Made by a program: the position numbers and the translations under genes
Source: Planctomycetaceae bacterium
GTDB taxonomy: Bacteria > Planctomycetota > Planctomycetia > Pirellulales > Pirellulaceae
Direction: 5' to 3'
Length of the DNA: 12,298 nucleotides
NCBI GenBank assembly: GCA_003506095.1
Contig: DNWZ01000143.1
Coordinates: 1 to 12,298, forward strand
The notes under the pieces: generated by a model
Database searches by the model: none
What the model saw: the letters and a program-made list of their open reading frames with translations, nothing else
Told to the model about the DNA's origin: nothing
Shown: piece by piece, positions 1-6,383 of the stretch
How positions within the stretch are numbered: position 1 is the first letter of the stretch
How the letters are laid out: every line of letters begins with the position of its first letter

Positions 1-2
1 TC

Positions 3-290
3 GATCGCTGGCGACAGCTCAAGGCCGATCAAAAGGAACTCGACCGCAAGTCGCGTGCCCTGGAAGTCGAAGCCAAAGCGATCGAGGCATCGGCCAAGGC
101 CGATCTAACCGCCAGCGGAAAAGATCACATCAATCGCGGTGGCTATCGCATTGCATGGGTCGAAGGCCGGGCGTCGATCGCCTGGAAAAACGAATTTGTC
201 GAAAAGCTCGGTGCCGAAGCGGCCGCCGAAATCGCCGCCAAAGCTCCGGTCAAAAAGTCGATGCTGATCACTCCGCCTGCGGAAGGTTAA
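3..290 (+). CDS. Partial phage protein, 3' end only, function unknown
   Basis: This reading frame is open from the left edge and ends at a TAA at 288-290, so only the last 95 residues are seen and the start lies outside the window. The visible part begins with a charged helical stretch rich in Lys, Glu and Ala (probable coiled coil). It is followed by a compact segment containing GGYRIAWVEGR and SIAWKNEF and then an Ala/Lys-rich tail ending in LITPPAEG. Its position just before the head-closure-like gene, 7 bases away, puts it at the head/tail boundary of the phage module. I do not recognise a named family. The Tyr-Arg-x-x-Trp...Ala-Trp-Lys pattern looks like small accessory proteins seen in phage structural or replication regions, but that is an impression only. 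The coding call is firm because codon usage and protein character match the neighbours; the function is unknown. Confidence 0.75.
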   Translation, partial: DRWRQLKADQKELDRKSRALEVEAKAIEASAKADLTASGKDHINRGGYRIAWVEGRASIAWKNEFVEKLGAEAAAEIAAKAPVKKSMLITPPAEG

Positions 291-297
291 TCGTTCG

Positions 298-687
298 ATG
301 TCGATCGACCTGTTCACAGCCGGATCGCGATGGATGAACGCCCAACTGGTCGCTCATGCTTCGCGTGAAATCCTGATCAACGATCGACTGCGAAACCCGA
401 CACTGGTGATCGACACGGTCGCCACGATCGGCAAGACAGAGTTTGAAGAAGTCGAACGCGATGGAGTGCTGACGACTCACACTAGCCGCGACTTCATCGT
501 ATCGGCCGATTCGCTGGTCGATGATGACGGAGTCGCGATCGTCCCGCAACGTGGTTGGATCATCACCGATCCGCACAACGATCATCGTTATGAGGTTCAC
601 GCCCCAGCGGGCCAGAAACCTTATCGACGATCGGACACCGATCACCAACGCATCCGCATTCACACGCGTGATCTTGACGACGAATGA
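298..687 (+). CDS. Putative head-closure / head-tail joining protein
   Basis: A 129-residue protein starting at ATG 298, 7 bases after the preceding stop and overlapping the next start by four bases (ATGA at 684). Proteins of this size at this place in siphovirus-type modules close the portal/adaptor channel and give the tail its docking surface (lambda gpFII / SPP1 gp16 role). The C-terminal half fits that family in layout: a beta-rich segment with RGWIIT at 85-90, HRYEVHAP at 96-103, then QKPYRRSD at 106-113 and RIRIHTRDL at 118-126. This resembles the 'define the value, then W/Y-R-x-S-D, then R-I-H-T' ending I associate with phage head-tail joining proteins. No signal peptide or membrane segment is present. 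The assignment rests on gene order plus this weak motif resemblance; another connector-type role is possible. Confidence 0.6.
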   Translation: MSIDLFTAGSRWMNAQLVAHASREILINDRLRNPTLVIDTVATIGKTEFEEVERDGVLTTHTSRDFIVSADSLVDDDGVAIVPQRGWIITDPHNDHRYEVHAPAGQKPYRRSDTDHQRIRIHTRDLDDE

Positions 688-1148
688 ACCCATCGATCGA
701 CATCGCAATCGCCGACGCCGTTGTCGCGGTGCTGACCGCTCAAGCGGCCGAGCTGCCCGACGACACGATTGTCGAGCGGAAGCTGTTGCCGATCTACAAA
801 CCTCGTGACCTGGAAACGCCACGCATTGCAGTCGCCCCACGATTGCAAAGCCGAGAGCCGAAGTCGCGTGCATCGACTGACCGACAACACGTCATCCAGA
901 TCGCTCCGCATTGGCAATTGACGCCCAGCGAAACGGAAGAACAAGCCGAATCGTTTCTCGAACTGATGCAAACGATCGCCGACGTGATCGAAGTCGCAAG
1001 CCGATCGCAATTGTTCGCTGGTGCGACTTACCTGCGAATGACGTCCGAACCCTTATATGACAGCGACCTCATCGCCTCGCAGAATGTTCTCCGAGGCGTC
1101 TGGACGCTGACATTCAAACAACTCGCATCCGCTACGCTTCCCTCATAG
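684..1148 (+). CDS. Putative tail terminator / tail completion protein
   Basis: A 154-residue protein whose ATG (684) overlaps the stop of the upstream connector gene, indicating translational coupling. In siphovirus modules the gene between head closure and tail tube usually encodes the tail terminator (lambda gpU-like), which caps the finished tube and joins it to the head. The sequence fits an alpha/beta protein of that size: an N-terminal helix (IAIADAVVAVLTAQ, about 7-20), a strand region with PRIAVAPR (46-53), then HVIQIAPHW (69-77). A long helix with EEQAESFLELMQTIADVI (85-102) follows, and a terminal strand VLRGVWTLTFKQ (135-146) completes it. This order (strand, 'viqi' strand, acidic helix, terminal beta strand) is common in tail-completion proteins. 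There is no catalytic motif and no export signal. Function is inferred from position and fold pattern, not from a diagnostic motif. Confidence 0.55.
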   Translation: MNPSIDIAIADAVVAVLTAQAAELPDDTIVERKLLPIYKPRDLETPRIAVAPRLQSREPKSRASTDRQHVIQIAPHWQLTPSETEEQAESFLELMQTIADVIEVASRSQLFAGATYLRMTSEPLYDSDLIASQNVLRGVWTLTFKQLASATLPS

Positions 1149-1155
1149 GTAAATC

Positions 1156-1641
1156 ATGAGCAATCCGATCATCGGAAAAGACTGCCAACTCGTATACGAT
1201 GAAATCGCCGATTGGGCTGCGCCAACCTGGGTGCCGATTCCCAACGCCGTTGACGTCTCACAGCCTGGCATCACCAAGAACATGGTCGATCTGCCAAGCC
1301 GTGGAACCGCTGGCTGGAACCCCAAGGGCGCTGGACTAAAATCGATGGATTTGACGTTTGGTTATCTCTACCACAGCGGAACCGACGCGATTTTCGCAGC
1401 ATTGCGTGACGCGTTTTTGCAAGACACGGTGTTAGCGTTTGCGGTTTTGGATGGTCCTGGTGGAGGAATCGTCGGGCGAACCGTCCAGGGCTTTAAGTTC
1501 CCTGGGATCGTCAGCGAGTTTCCGATCAGCGAAGAACTCGAAGACGGCCGCCGGATCGAGATCAAGGTCGACTTCGCACGTCACGTACTCGCTGGCACTC
1601 TGCTGTTGCCGACCTGGGTCAGCATCGCCGCGTTGACATAA
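1156..1641 (+). CDS. Putative major tail (tube) protein
   Basis: A 161-residue protein starting at ATG 1156, 7 bases after the previous stop. It is the best candidate for the tail tube subunit that polymerises around the tape measure. It opens with IIGKDCQLVYD, a short beta entry typical of tube proteins. It then has a predicted beta strand/loop segment (ITKNMVDLPSRGTAGWNPKG, 39-58), MDLTFGYLYHSG (64-75), a helix (TDAIFAALRDAFLQ, 76-89), a strand LAFAVLDGP (93-101) and GFKFPGIVSEFPIS (112-125). It closes with RRIEIKVDFARH (132-143), matching the usual 'EF.I...G...EI.V.F' finish of phage tube proteins that follow the gpV/TP901-1 MTP plan. The location directly before the chaperone pair and tape measure gene supports the call. 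A 55-base gap follows it, the largest spacing in the first 10 kb, which suits a gene needing separately tuned high expression. Confidence 0.65.
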   Translation: MSNPIIGKDCQLVYDEIADWAAPTWVPIPNAVDVSQPGITKNMVDLPSRGTAGWNPKGAGLKSMDLTFGYLYHSGTDAIFAALRDAFLQDTVLAFAVLDGPGGGIVGRTVQGFKFPGIVSEFPISEELEDGRRIEIKVDFARHVLAGTLLLPTWVSIAALT

Positions 1642-1696
1642 TCGACGCCTAGCAGGCTGAAAATCTCATAACTTAGAACCAAAATCAGAACCCGCG

Positions 1697-1939
1697 ATGA
1701 ACGATAAAGCTGCGATTGTCGAATACTTGGCCGAACGTCTCAATGGCGACGCGTCCGAGTGCACTCACATGCAGGTACCCACATCATGGCTGCGGGTTCT
1801 GATTGATCTACCCGAGCCGCCCCAGGCCGAAGAATTACCCAGCGAACCACAGCCGGGCGAACCTGAACCTGAACCCACTCCACCGCCCGCGCCAAAGCGT
1901 AGGCGGAAAAACAACCAAACCGATTCCGCAGCCTCATGA
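1697..1939 (+). CDS. Small proline-rich protein, function unknown
   Basis: An 80-residue protein starting at ATG 1697, with its TGA overlapping the ATG of the next gene (1936). The N-terminal 37 residues look folded (AAIVEYLAERLNGDA, then a possible strand SWLRVLIDLPEP). The rest is a low-complexity linker of alternating Pro and Glu (PGEPEPEPTPPPAP) ending in a basic patch PKRRRKNN. It has one Cys and no signal peptide. Placement between tail tube and chaperone suggests a tail accessory role, and tight coupling to the chaperone start argues that it is translated. I do not recognise a family. The Pro/Glu repeat is partly carried by a short tandem DNA repeat (gaacct units at about 1859-1876). 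Confidence 0.6.
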   Translation: MNDKAAIVEYLAERLNGDASECTHMQVPTSWLRVLIDLPEPPQAEELPSEPQPGEPEPEPTPPPAPKRRRKNNQTDSAAS

Positions 1940-2385
1940 GTCACTTTACTGACACCGAGAACCGACGTTGGAATCTTTCAATCAACGTTGGTACCGTCAA
2001 ACGCGTTCGCGAATTGACGAACATCGATTTGCTGGCGATCCTCGATCGACCACAAATGCTGAACGATCTGGCTGGCGATCCTGTGCGTTTCGTCGACGTG
2101 TTGTTTGTCATCATCAAACCGCAAGCCGATTCGCTGGACGTCTCCGACGAACAATTCGGCGAAGCGCTCGACGGATCGGCGATTGAATCGGCAACCGACG
2201 CGTTTCTTGAGGCGTTGGTCGATTTTTTCCCCGGTGCCCGGAAAGCGACGCTTCAGAAGGTGCTCAGCCGGGCGAAAGAAACCAACGCAAAAGCCGAAGC
2301 GAAGCTGAACCAGGCGCTGAGCGATGGGACGATCGACCAGGCGATCACGGACGCTCTAAACACTGGGCTACGATCTGGCAATTAG
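1936..2385 (+). CDS. Putative tail assembly chaperone (lambda gpG-like)
   Basis: A 149-residue acidic-helical protein starting at ATG 1936, coupled to the preceding gene. In siphoviruses the gene between tube and tape measure encodes a chaperone (gpG) that keeps the tape measure protein soluble. A frameshifted longer form (gpGT) carries a C-terminal domain that recruits tube subunits. Here the N-terminus reads as a small beta start (RRWNLSINVGTVKRVRE) followed by helices. A segment DFFPGARKATLQK (96-108) and a final amphipathic helix rich in Lys, Ala and Glu follow, ending DALNTGLRSGN. The next coding segment lies in the -1 frame without a good start codon, which supports the G/G-T interpretation. 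No membrane or export signal is present. The assignment is based on position, size and the two-frame arrangement. Confidence 0.65.
   Translation: MSHFTDTENRRWNLSINVGTVKRVRELTNIDLLAILDRPQMLNDLAGDPVRFVDVLFVIIKPQADSLDVSDEQFGEALDGSAIESATDAFLEALVDFFPGARKATLQKVLSRAKETNAKAEAKLNQALSDGTIDQAITDALNTGLRSGN
2356..2385 (+). promoter_or_regulatory. Likely -1 frameshift (recoding) zone, tail chaperone G to G-T
   Basis: The chaperone frame ends at TAG 2383-2385. The -1 frame is open from 2187 to 2646. From about 2364 onward it encodes a protein-like sequence (W-A-T-I-W-Q-L-A-G-R-L then IDPHSLNLDELL) that has no ATG, GTG or TTG until 2430. A ribosome moving back one base near the end of the chaperone would join the two. 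No consensus X XXY YYZ heptamer sits here. The closest is T CTA AAC at 2355-2361, where only the A-site codon re-pairs well. Recoding is inferred from the frame relationship; the slip site is not identified. Confidence 0.5.
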
Positions 2386-2429
2386 CCGGTCGACTCCGTA
2401 TCGATCCGCATTCGTTAAACCTTGATGAA

Positions 2430-2648
2430 TTGCTGCAGATGGCCAATGCACACGCCACCGAGGCGTGGGATCACACTGCGGCAATCTTGGCGCTGACCTT
2501 CAACGTCAATCGCGGTCCGAAGTCAAAATCCGTCAGCGCTGCCGATTTTCATCCTTATCGGCAACGCAAACGGCCAAAGATGACGGTCGAAACTTTGCAC
2601 GCGATGAAAGGTATGTTCGAACCCGAAAAGCCAGAGGTATCGAAATGA
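2430..2648 (+). CDS. Tail assembly chaperone C-terminal extension (gpT-like), -1 frame
   Basis: This frame carries the probable T part of a G-T tail chaperone. The stated start is only the first possible initiator (TTG 2430; first ATG at 2439), and neither has a Shine-Dalgarno. Coding character starts earlier, at about 2364, inside the upstream gene, so translation by frameshift is more likely. The protein reads IWQLAGRLRIDPHSLNLDEL, then LQMANAHATEAWDHTAAIL, an Asn-rich turn, then DFHPYR and MTVETLHAMKGMF before the TGA at 2646-2648. This 'W..LAG...G/IDP..L.L.EL..M......W..TA..LA...N....DF.PY' layout is the plan I associate with planctomycete phage chaperone extensions, apparently including the Trp-rich helix and the D-F-x-P-Y motif. 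Its stop overlaps the ATG of the next gene (2645). If fused, the product would be about 235-240 residues. Confidence 0.6.
   Translation: MLQMANAHATEAWDHTAAILALTFNVNRGPKSKSVSAADFHPYRQRKRPKMTVETLHAMKGMFEPEKPEVSK
2633..2637 (+). promoter_or_regulatory. Shine-Dalgarno AGAGG for the gene at 2645
   Basis: AGAGG lies 7 bases before ATG 2645. The open frame of that gene extends back to an ATG at 2465, but that stretch overlaps the chaperone extension and reads as a shadow. This site decides for 2645, which also makes an ATGA overlap with the upstream stop. Confidence 0.55.
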
Positions 2649-3133
2649 TCACCTATAAGGTTCGGGCTTCGCAGTTTGAACGGGTAAAACTTCACGAAGC
2701 GATTGAAAAGTCGCTGAAGACGGGCCTGATGCGTGCCGGTGCGTTGGTCCGCCTCGCTGCGCGAGGATCGATTAAGCCAGCCCCCAAACGCCAAAAGGCT
2801 CGCAACCTAAAGGGGCGGCATAAATCGCGACCTCGACAAATTGTCAGCCGACCGGGCCAGCCGCCGCGAATGCACACTTCGGGCAATCGCAATCTAAAGC
2901 TGATCCTGTTCGCTTGGGACGATCGTTCTAAATCGGTGGTCGTTGGGCCGATGCTGTTCAAGACGACATCGGGCGTGAAGGTGACTGAGGTGTTGGAGCA
3001 CGGTGGCCGCACGGTGATCCGTGACAAACGACGTAAGCGGTCGGTGCGAATCGCTGCGCGGCCTTTCATGCGTCCGGCGCTAGCGTCCGAGGCTCCGAAG
3101 TTTCCCAACCTATTCGCCAACAGCGTGAAGTGA
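2645..3133 (+). CDS. HK97-gp10-like small basic phage protein
   Basis: A 162-residue, strongly basic protein starting at ATG 2645 (AGAGG 7 bases upstream, ATGA overlap with the chaperone extension). It opens with an N-terminal helix (HEAIEKSLKTGLMRAGALVRLAAR split by Gly/Ala, about 17-40), followed by a Lys/Arg/Pro-rich loop with RPGQPPRMHTSGNRNLK (69-85). A beta segment WDDRSKSVVVGPMLF (91-105), LEHGGRT (117-123) and a closing RPFMRPALASEAPKF (139-153) complete it. 'Helix, A-x-x-x-AP/basic, G-x-PP, SG.L/NLK, VGP, EHGG, RPFMRPAL' is the standard order of HK97 gp10-type and tail-completion-like proteins, where RPFMRPAL is the recognisable C-terminal signature. Such proteins normally sit near the head-tail connector genes, so finding it between chaperone and tape measure is unusual. 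Role inferred: tail assembly or neck component. Confidence 0.6.
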   Translation: MITYKVRASQFERVKLHEAIEKSLKTGLMRAGALVRLAARGSIKPAPKRQKARNLKGRHKSRPRQIVSRPGQPPRMHTSGNRNLKLILFAWDDRSKSVVVGPMLFKTTSGVKVTEVLEHGGRTVIRDKRRKRSVRIAARPFMRPALASEAPKFPNLFANSVK

Positions 3134-3140
3134 GCCCCTG

Positions 3141-6100
3141 ATGAGTGCTGCAGGTATTCGAGCCGGTCAAGCGTTTGTCGAAATGGTCGGCATCGACAAA
3201 GCGTCCGAGGTGATCGACGCGGTCGAAGCGAAGTTCTCGCGATTCGCTCAAGGTGTGCAATCGACCGGTGCGCAGTTATCGGCGATGGGCGTGGCGTTCG
3301 TTGCACCGCTAGCCGGTGCAGTGACTCGATTCGGACAGTTTGACAATGCGATGCGAGCCGCTGGGGCCGTTGCTGGTGCGACCGCCGACGAACTGCGGGC
3401 GATGACCGAAACGGCTGAGCATCTTGGCCGAACCACTTCGTTCACCGCGACTCAAGTCGGCAACCTCATGAGCGAACTGGGCCGCGGCGGATTCAGCCCA
3501 TCGCAAATCAACGAAATGACTGCGTCCGTGTTGGCGTTGTCACGTGCGACCGGTACCGATGCGAATGCGTCGGCCCAGATCATAGTCGAAAGCATCAATC
3601 AATTCGGATTGGCGGCCGCTGATGGCGCTCGCGTCGCGGATGTTCTGACCCTGGCGGCCAACGCGACCAACGTGTCGGTTTATGACCTGGGCGAATCGCT
3701 GAAGTACGCTGGCCCGATCGCCGCCGACTTGGGAATGTCGCTCGAGGAAACTGTCGCGATCCTCGGGCAACTCGGTAACGCTGGGATCAAAGGATCCGAG
3801 GCCGGTACCGCTCTGCGTCGCCTCGGGGCGATCAGCGCGGCAACGGGCCAAGAGCTGAACGACATTTTTGGAATCAGCAATACGGACACCGAAGGCAACT
3901 TGAAGAAGATGCCTCAATTGCTCGATGAAATCGCTGATGCGACTACCGACTGGCCAATCGCCGAACGTGTGGCCGCGTTTGAAAAGGCGTTCGGTTTGCT
4001 GGGCATGACATCGGCCAGCGTGATCGGCAAGGCGGGCATTGCGACGCAGGAATTGACCGGCCGGTTGAACGAAGCCGCCGGTACCGCAGCAAACACACAA
4101 GCCGCGATGGAAGCCGGGATCGGTGGTGCGTTCAACTTCCTGATTTCGGCCGCTGATGGCGTGTTCCTGGCGATCGGTAAAGCGGTCGACGGTGCGGTTC
4201 AACCGATGATGCGAGCGTTTGCGACGATTCTTGGCGATGTTGCCACCTTCATCGAAAAGAACAAAGAGCTGGTGGTCGTTTTCGGTACCATTGGTGTCGC
4301 TGTCCTGACGGCCGGGAGTGCGTTCTTAGTATTTGGTTCCGCCGTCAAAGTCGCTGCGTTTGGCGTGATGGGGTTGTCGATCACCGCTTCGATTTTGTTG
4401 GCAATTGCCAAAGCTGCTTTCGCGGCCGCCGGTGCTATGGTGGCACTCTCAGGTATTGCCCGGTTGGTGTCGTTGTCGTTTGGTGTTCTGGCGATCGCGA
4501 CACGTGGCGTCAGTTTCGCCTGGGGATCGACCATTGCCGCATTCAAGACTGGCCAACTGGCATTGCTGGCGCTACGGGCCGCGTTGTTCGGTACCAGCGG
4601 CGCAGCGGTAGCGTTGGGCGGAGCGACGTCGGTGCTGTCGGTTGCATCGGCGACAATGCCAATTGCGGCCGCTGTCGCATCGGCCGCCTATTCGGTGCTC
4701 GGTGCGGTGCTCAGTGCTCTGATGGCACCAACGTCACTGTTGACCGCAATGGGCGGCATTCTCGGAAGCGTTTGGGCGGCCGCTGGGGCAATCGTCACCG
4801 CAACTTGGTCGGCCGTCATCGCGCCGCTGTTGCCGTTCATCGCCGCCGCCGCTGCCGTCGTCACCGTAATCGGAGGTGTGATTGCAATCTTGGCCGTTGC
4901 TGCAGCTCGGGCCGGTATGTTTTCGTCGGCCTGGTCCGGAGCGATGCGGATTCTTGGCGAGTTTGTAGCGATCGTCAAAACGACGTTTGGCGGGATTATG
5001 GCCGCGTTGCAAGGTGGCCAGTATGTGGCCGCCGTCAAGATTCTATGGGCCGGTATCAAGGCCGCGTTTTGGACTGGCGTTTCAGAAGCGTTTGATACGT
5101 TCTCATACCTCTTCACCAATTCGATCAGTGCAACACTCAATTTCGGCAAGCAACTGTTGTTGGTGATTTGGGACATTGTTAAATCGATTCCTACGATCTT
5201 TATGTCACTGTTGACGGGTGGAATGTCGATCGCCGACATCATCGCGTCAGCGTTCACGGGTGTATTGTCGGGTGCGATGGGCGGCATTAAGACCGCCGCC
5301 GCGGACAGTCGCCAAGAACTCGATTCACTGATCGCCCAGACAAAGCAGGCCGCCAAAGAAGCGGATGAATTAAAGCGTCTGCAGGATGAAATTGACGCCG
5401 AAAAAGAGGCCGGTGGCCAGAAAGCCGACGCCCCTGCGACGCCTGCGGTAGCTGCAAAACAGGCCGAACTCGACAAGCTGAAGGCTGATCGCGCAGCGGC
5501 CGAACAACAGGCCGAAAACGACAAAGCGATTCGCGAACGCATCGCCGCGTTGAACGATGAAGCCCAAGCGATGCGATTGGGTGAAGATGCGGCCGAACGT
5601 CTCAAGATGGCTCAACAGGGCGCGACCGCCGCACAATTGGCCGCCTATGATGCTGCGATCGCAAGCCGCGAAGCCGCCGAAGTGCAATCTGCGGTCGATG
5701 ATCGTATCGCCTCATTGCAAGATGAGGCGATGGAAATGCGACTGGGCGCCGATGCTGCTGAGCGTTACCGATTGCAATTGATGGGTGCCACGGCCGCACA
5801 GCTCGACGCTCTGAAACTTGCTCAGCAACAAGCCGCCGCCGCCAAGAAGCAAGGCGAATTGCAATCTGCTGGCCAAGCAATGACTGATGCCATGAAGACG
5901 CCGCTGGAAAACTTCCGCGACGAAATGGCCCGGATCAAAGAACTGGAATCGGCCGGCGCGATCGATGGCGAAACCGGCCGCCGAGCCCGCGCCAAGGCCA
6001 AAGACAGTTTCGCCGGTGAAGCGGATACCGCCGAGAAGCGGATGAAGATGTTTCGCGATGAACAGGCTCGCATTCAACAACTGGTCGCCCAGGGGCGGCT

Positions 6101-6359
6101 AAGCGTCGAAGCCGCTCAGGGACAAATGTCGGCGATTAGCGCCCTGCTGCAGGAAGCGAAGAACCGGGCCGGTGCTGCTGGCGAGCAAATGAAACAGATC
6201 GCCACCAGTGGAACCTTTGACGGATTCTCATTGATGCGCGGAGCCGGAAACCAAGGCGACACGCAAAAGAAGATTCTCACCGTCAACGAACGCCAGTTGG
6301 AAGAAAACAAACGGATGCGGCGAGCGCTCGAACGCGAACGTGCTGCGACTTTCCAATAG
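3141..6359 (+). CDS. Tail tape measure protein (TP901 family)
   Basis: A 1072-residue protein, by far the largest in the window, starting at ATG 3141, 7 bases after the upstream stop. It sets tail length and is carried inside the tube to be ejected with DNA. Residues about 70-330 match the TP901-type tail-tape-measure core: MRAAGAVAGATADELRAM from 71, then LGRTTSFTATQVGNLMSELG, NATNVSVYDLGESLKYAGP and GMSLEETVAILGQLGNAGIKG. Residues about 375-715 are a series of long Ala/Val/Gly-rich hydrophobic segments, as expected of a protein that can enter membranes on ejection. Residues about 717-1072 are Ala/Gln/Glu-rich coiled coil containing two pairs of internal repeats (see repeat entries). No lytic transglycosylase or peptidase domain is visible. 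Length fits a tail of roughly 160 nm by the 0.15 nm per residue rule. The long antisense frames across it are composition shadows. Confidence 0.95.
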   Translation: MSAAGIRAGQAFVEMVGIDKASEVIDAVEAKFSRFAQGVQSTGAQLSAMGVAFVAPLAGAVTRFGQFDNAMRAAGAVAGATADELRAMTETAEHLGRTTSFTATQVGNLMSELGRGGFSPSQINEMTASVLALSRATGTDANASAQIIVESINQFGLAAADGARVADVLTLAANATNVSVYDLGESLKYAGPIAADLGMSLEETVAILGQLGNAGIKGSEAGTALRRLGAISAATGQELNDIFGISNTDTEGNLKKMPQLLDEIADATTDWPIAERVAAFEKAFGLLGMTSASVIGKAGIATQELTGRLNEAAGTAANTQAAMEAGIGGAFNFLISAADGVFLAIGKAVDGAVQPMMRAFATILGDVATFIEKNKELVVVFGTIGVAVLTAGSAFLVFGSAVKVAAFGVMGLSITASILLAIAKAAFAAAGAMVALSGIARLVSLSFGVLAIATRGVSFAWGSTIAAFKTGQLALLALRAALFGTSGAAVALGGATSVLSVASATMPIAAAVASAAYSVLGAVLSALMAPTSLLTAMGGILGSVWAAAGAIVTATWSAVIAPLLPFIAAAAAVVTVIGGVIAILAVAAARAGMFSSAWSGAMRILGEFVAIVKTTFGGIMAALQGGQYVAAVKILWAGIKAAFWTGVSEAFDTFSYLFTNSISATLNFGKQLLLVIWDIVKSIPTIFMSLLTGGMSIADIIASAFTGVLSGAMGGIKTAAADSRQELDSLIAQTKQAAKEADELKRLQDEIDAEKEAGGQKADAPATPAVAAKQAELDKLKADRAAAEQQAENDKAIRERIAALNDEAQAMRLGEDAAERLKMAQQGATAAQLAAYDAAIASREAAEVQSAVDDRIASLQDEAMEMRLGADAAERYRLQLMGATAAQLDALKLAQQQAAAAKKQGELQSAGQAMTDAMKTPLENFRDEMARIKELESAGAIDGETGRRARAKAKDSFAGEADTAEKRMKMFRDEQARIQQLVAQGRLSVEAAQGQMSAISALLQEAKNRAGAAGEQMKQIATSGTFDGFSLMRGAGNQGDTQKKILTVNERQLEENKRMRRALERERAATFQ
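5532..5820 (+). repeat. Internal protein repeat pair A in the tape measure protein
   Basis: Two copies of about 40 residues occur with a 55-residue period. The first starts at residue 798 (RERIAALNDEAQAMRLG, then DAAERLKM and GATAAQLAA). The second starts at residue 853 (DDRIASLQDEAMEMRLG, then DAAERYRL and GATAAQLDA). The DNA copies have diverged, so this is an old duplication within the coiled-coil part. It could represent a unit by which tail length changed. Confidence 0.75.
5913..6140 (+). repeat. Internal protein repeat pair B in the tape measure protein
   Basis: A second, weaker pair with a 46-residue period. FRDEMARIKELESAGAID begins at residue 925 and FRDEQARIQQLVAQGRLS at residue 971, each followed by a Glu/Ala-rich helix. 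The FRDE-x-ARI core is identical in seven positions. It is distinct in sequence and period from pair A. Confidence 0.6.
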
Positions 6360-6383
6360 TCCTATTTGAGTCATATTTTCGTC

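Noticed and set aside
268..873. 201-codon minus-strand frame over the connector genes
   Set aside because: Arg/Ser/Cys-rich shadow of two overlapping plus-strand genes with better protein character.
1647..1657. Small hairpin gcct-agc-aggc after the tail tube gene
   Set aside because: A 4-bp stem without a T run is too weak to call a terminator.
2465..2644. Upstream extension of the gp10-like gene to ATG 2465
   Set aside because: It overlaps the chaperone extension and reads as a shadow; 2645 has AGAGG and an ATGA overlap.
4688..5605. Open frame of 305 codons on the minus strand
   Set aside because: It lies wholly inside the tape measure gene, is Ala/Ser/Ile-rich from reading Ala and Gly codons backwards, and no gene in the window points that way.
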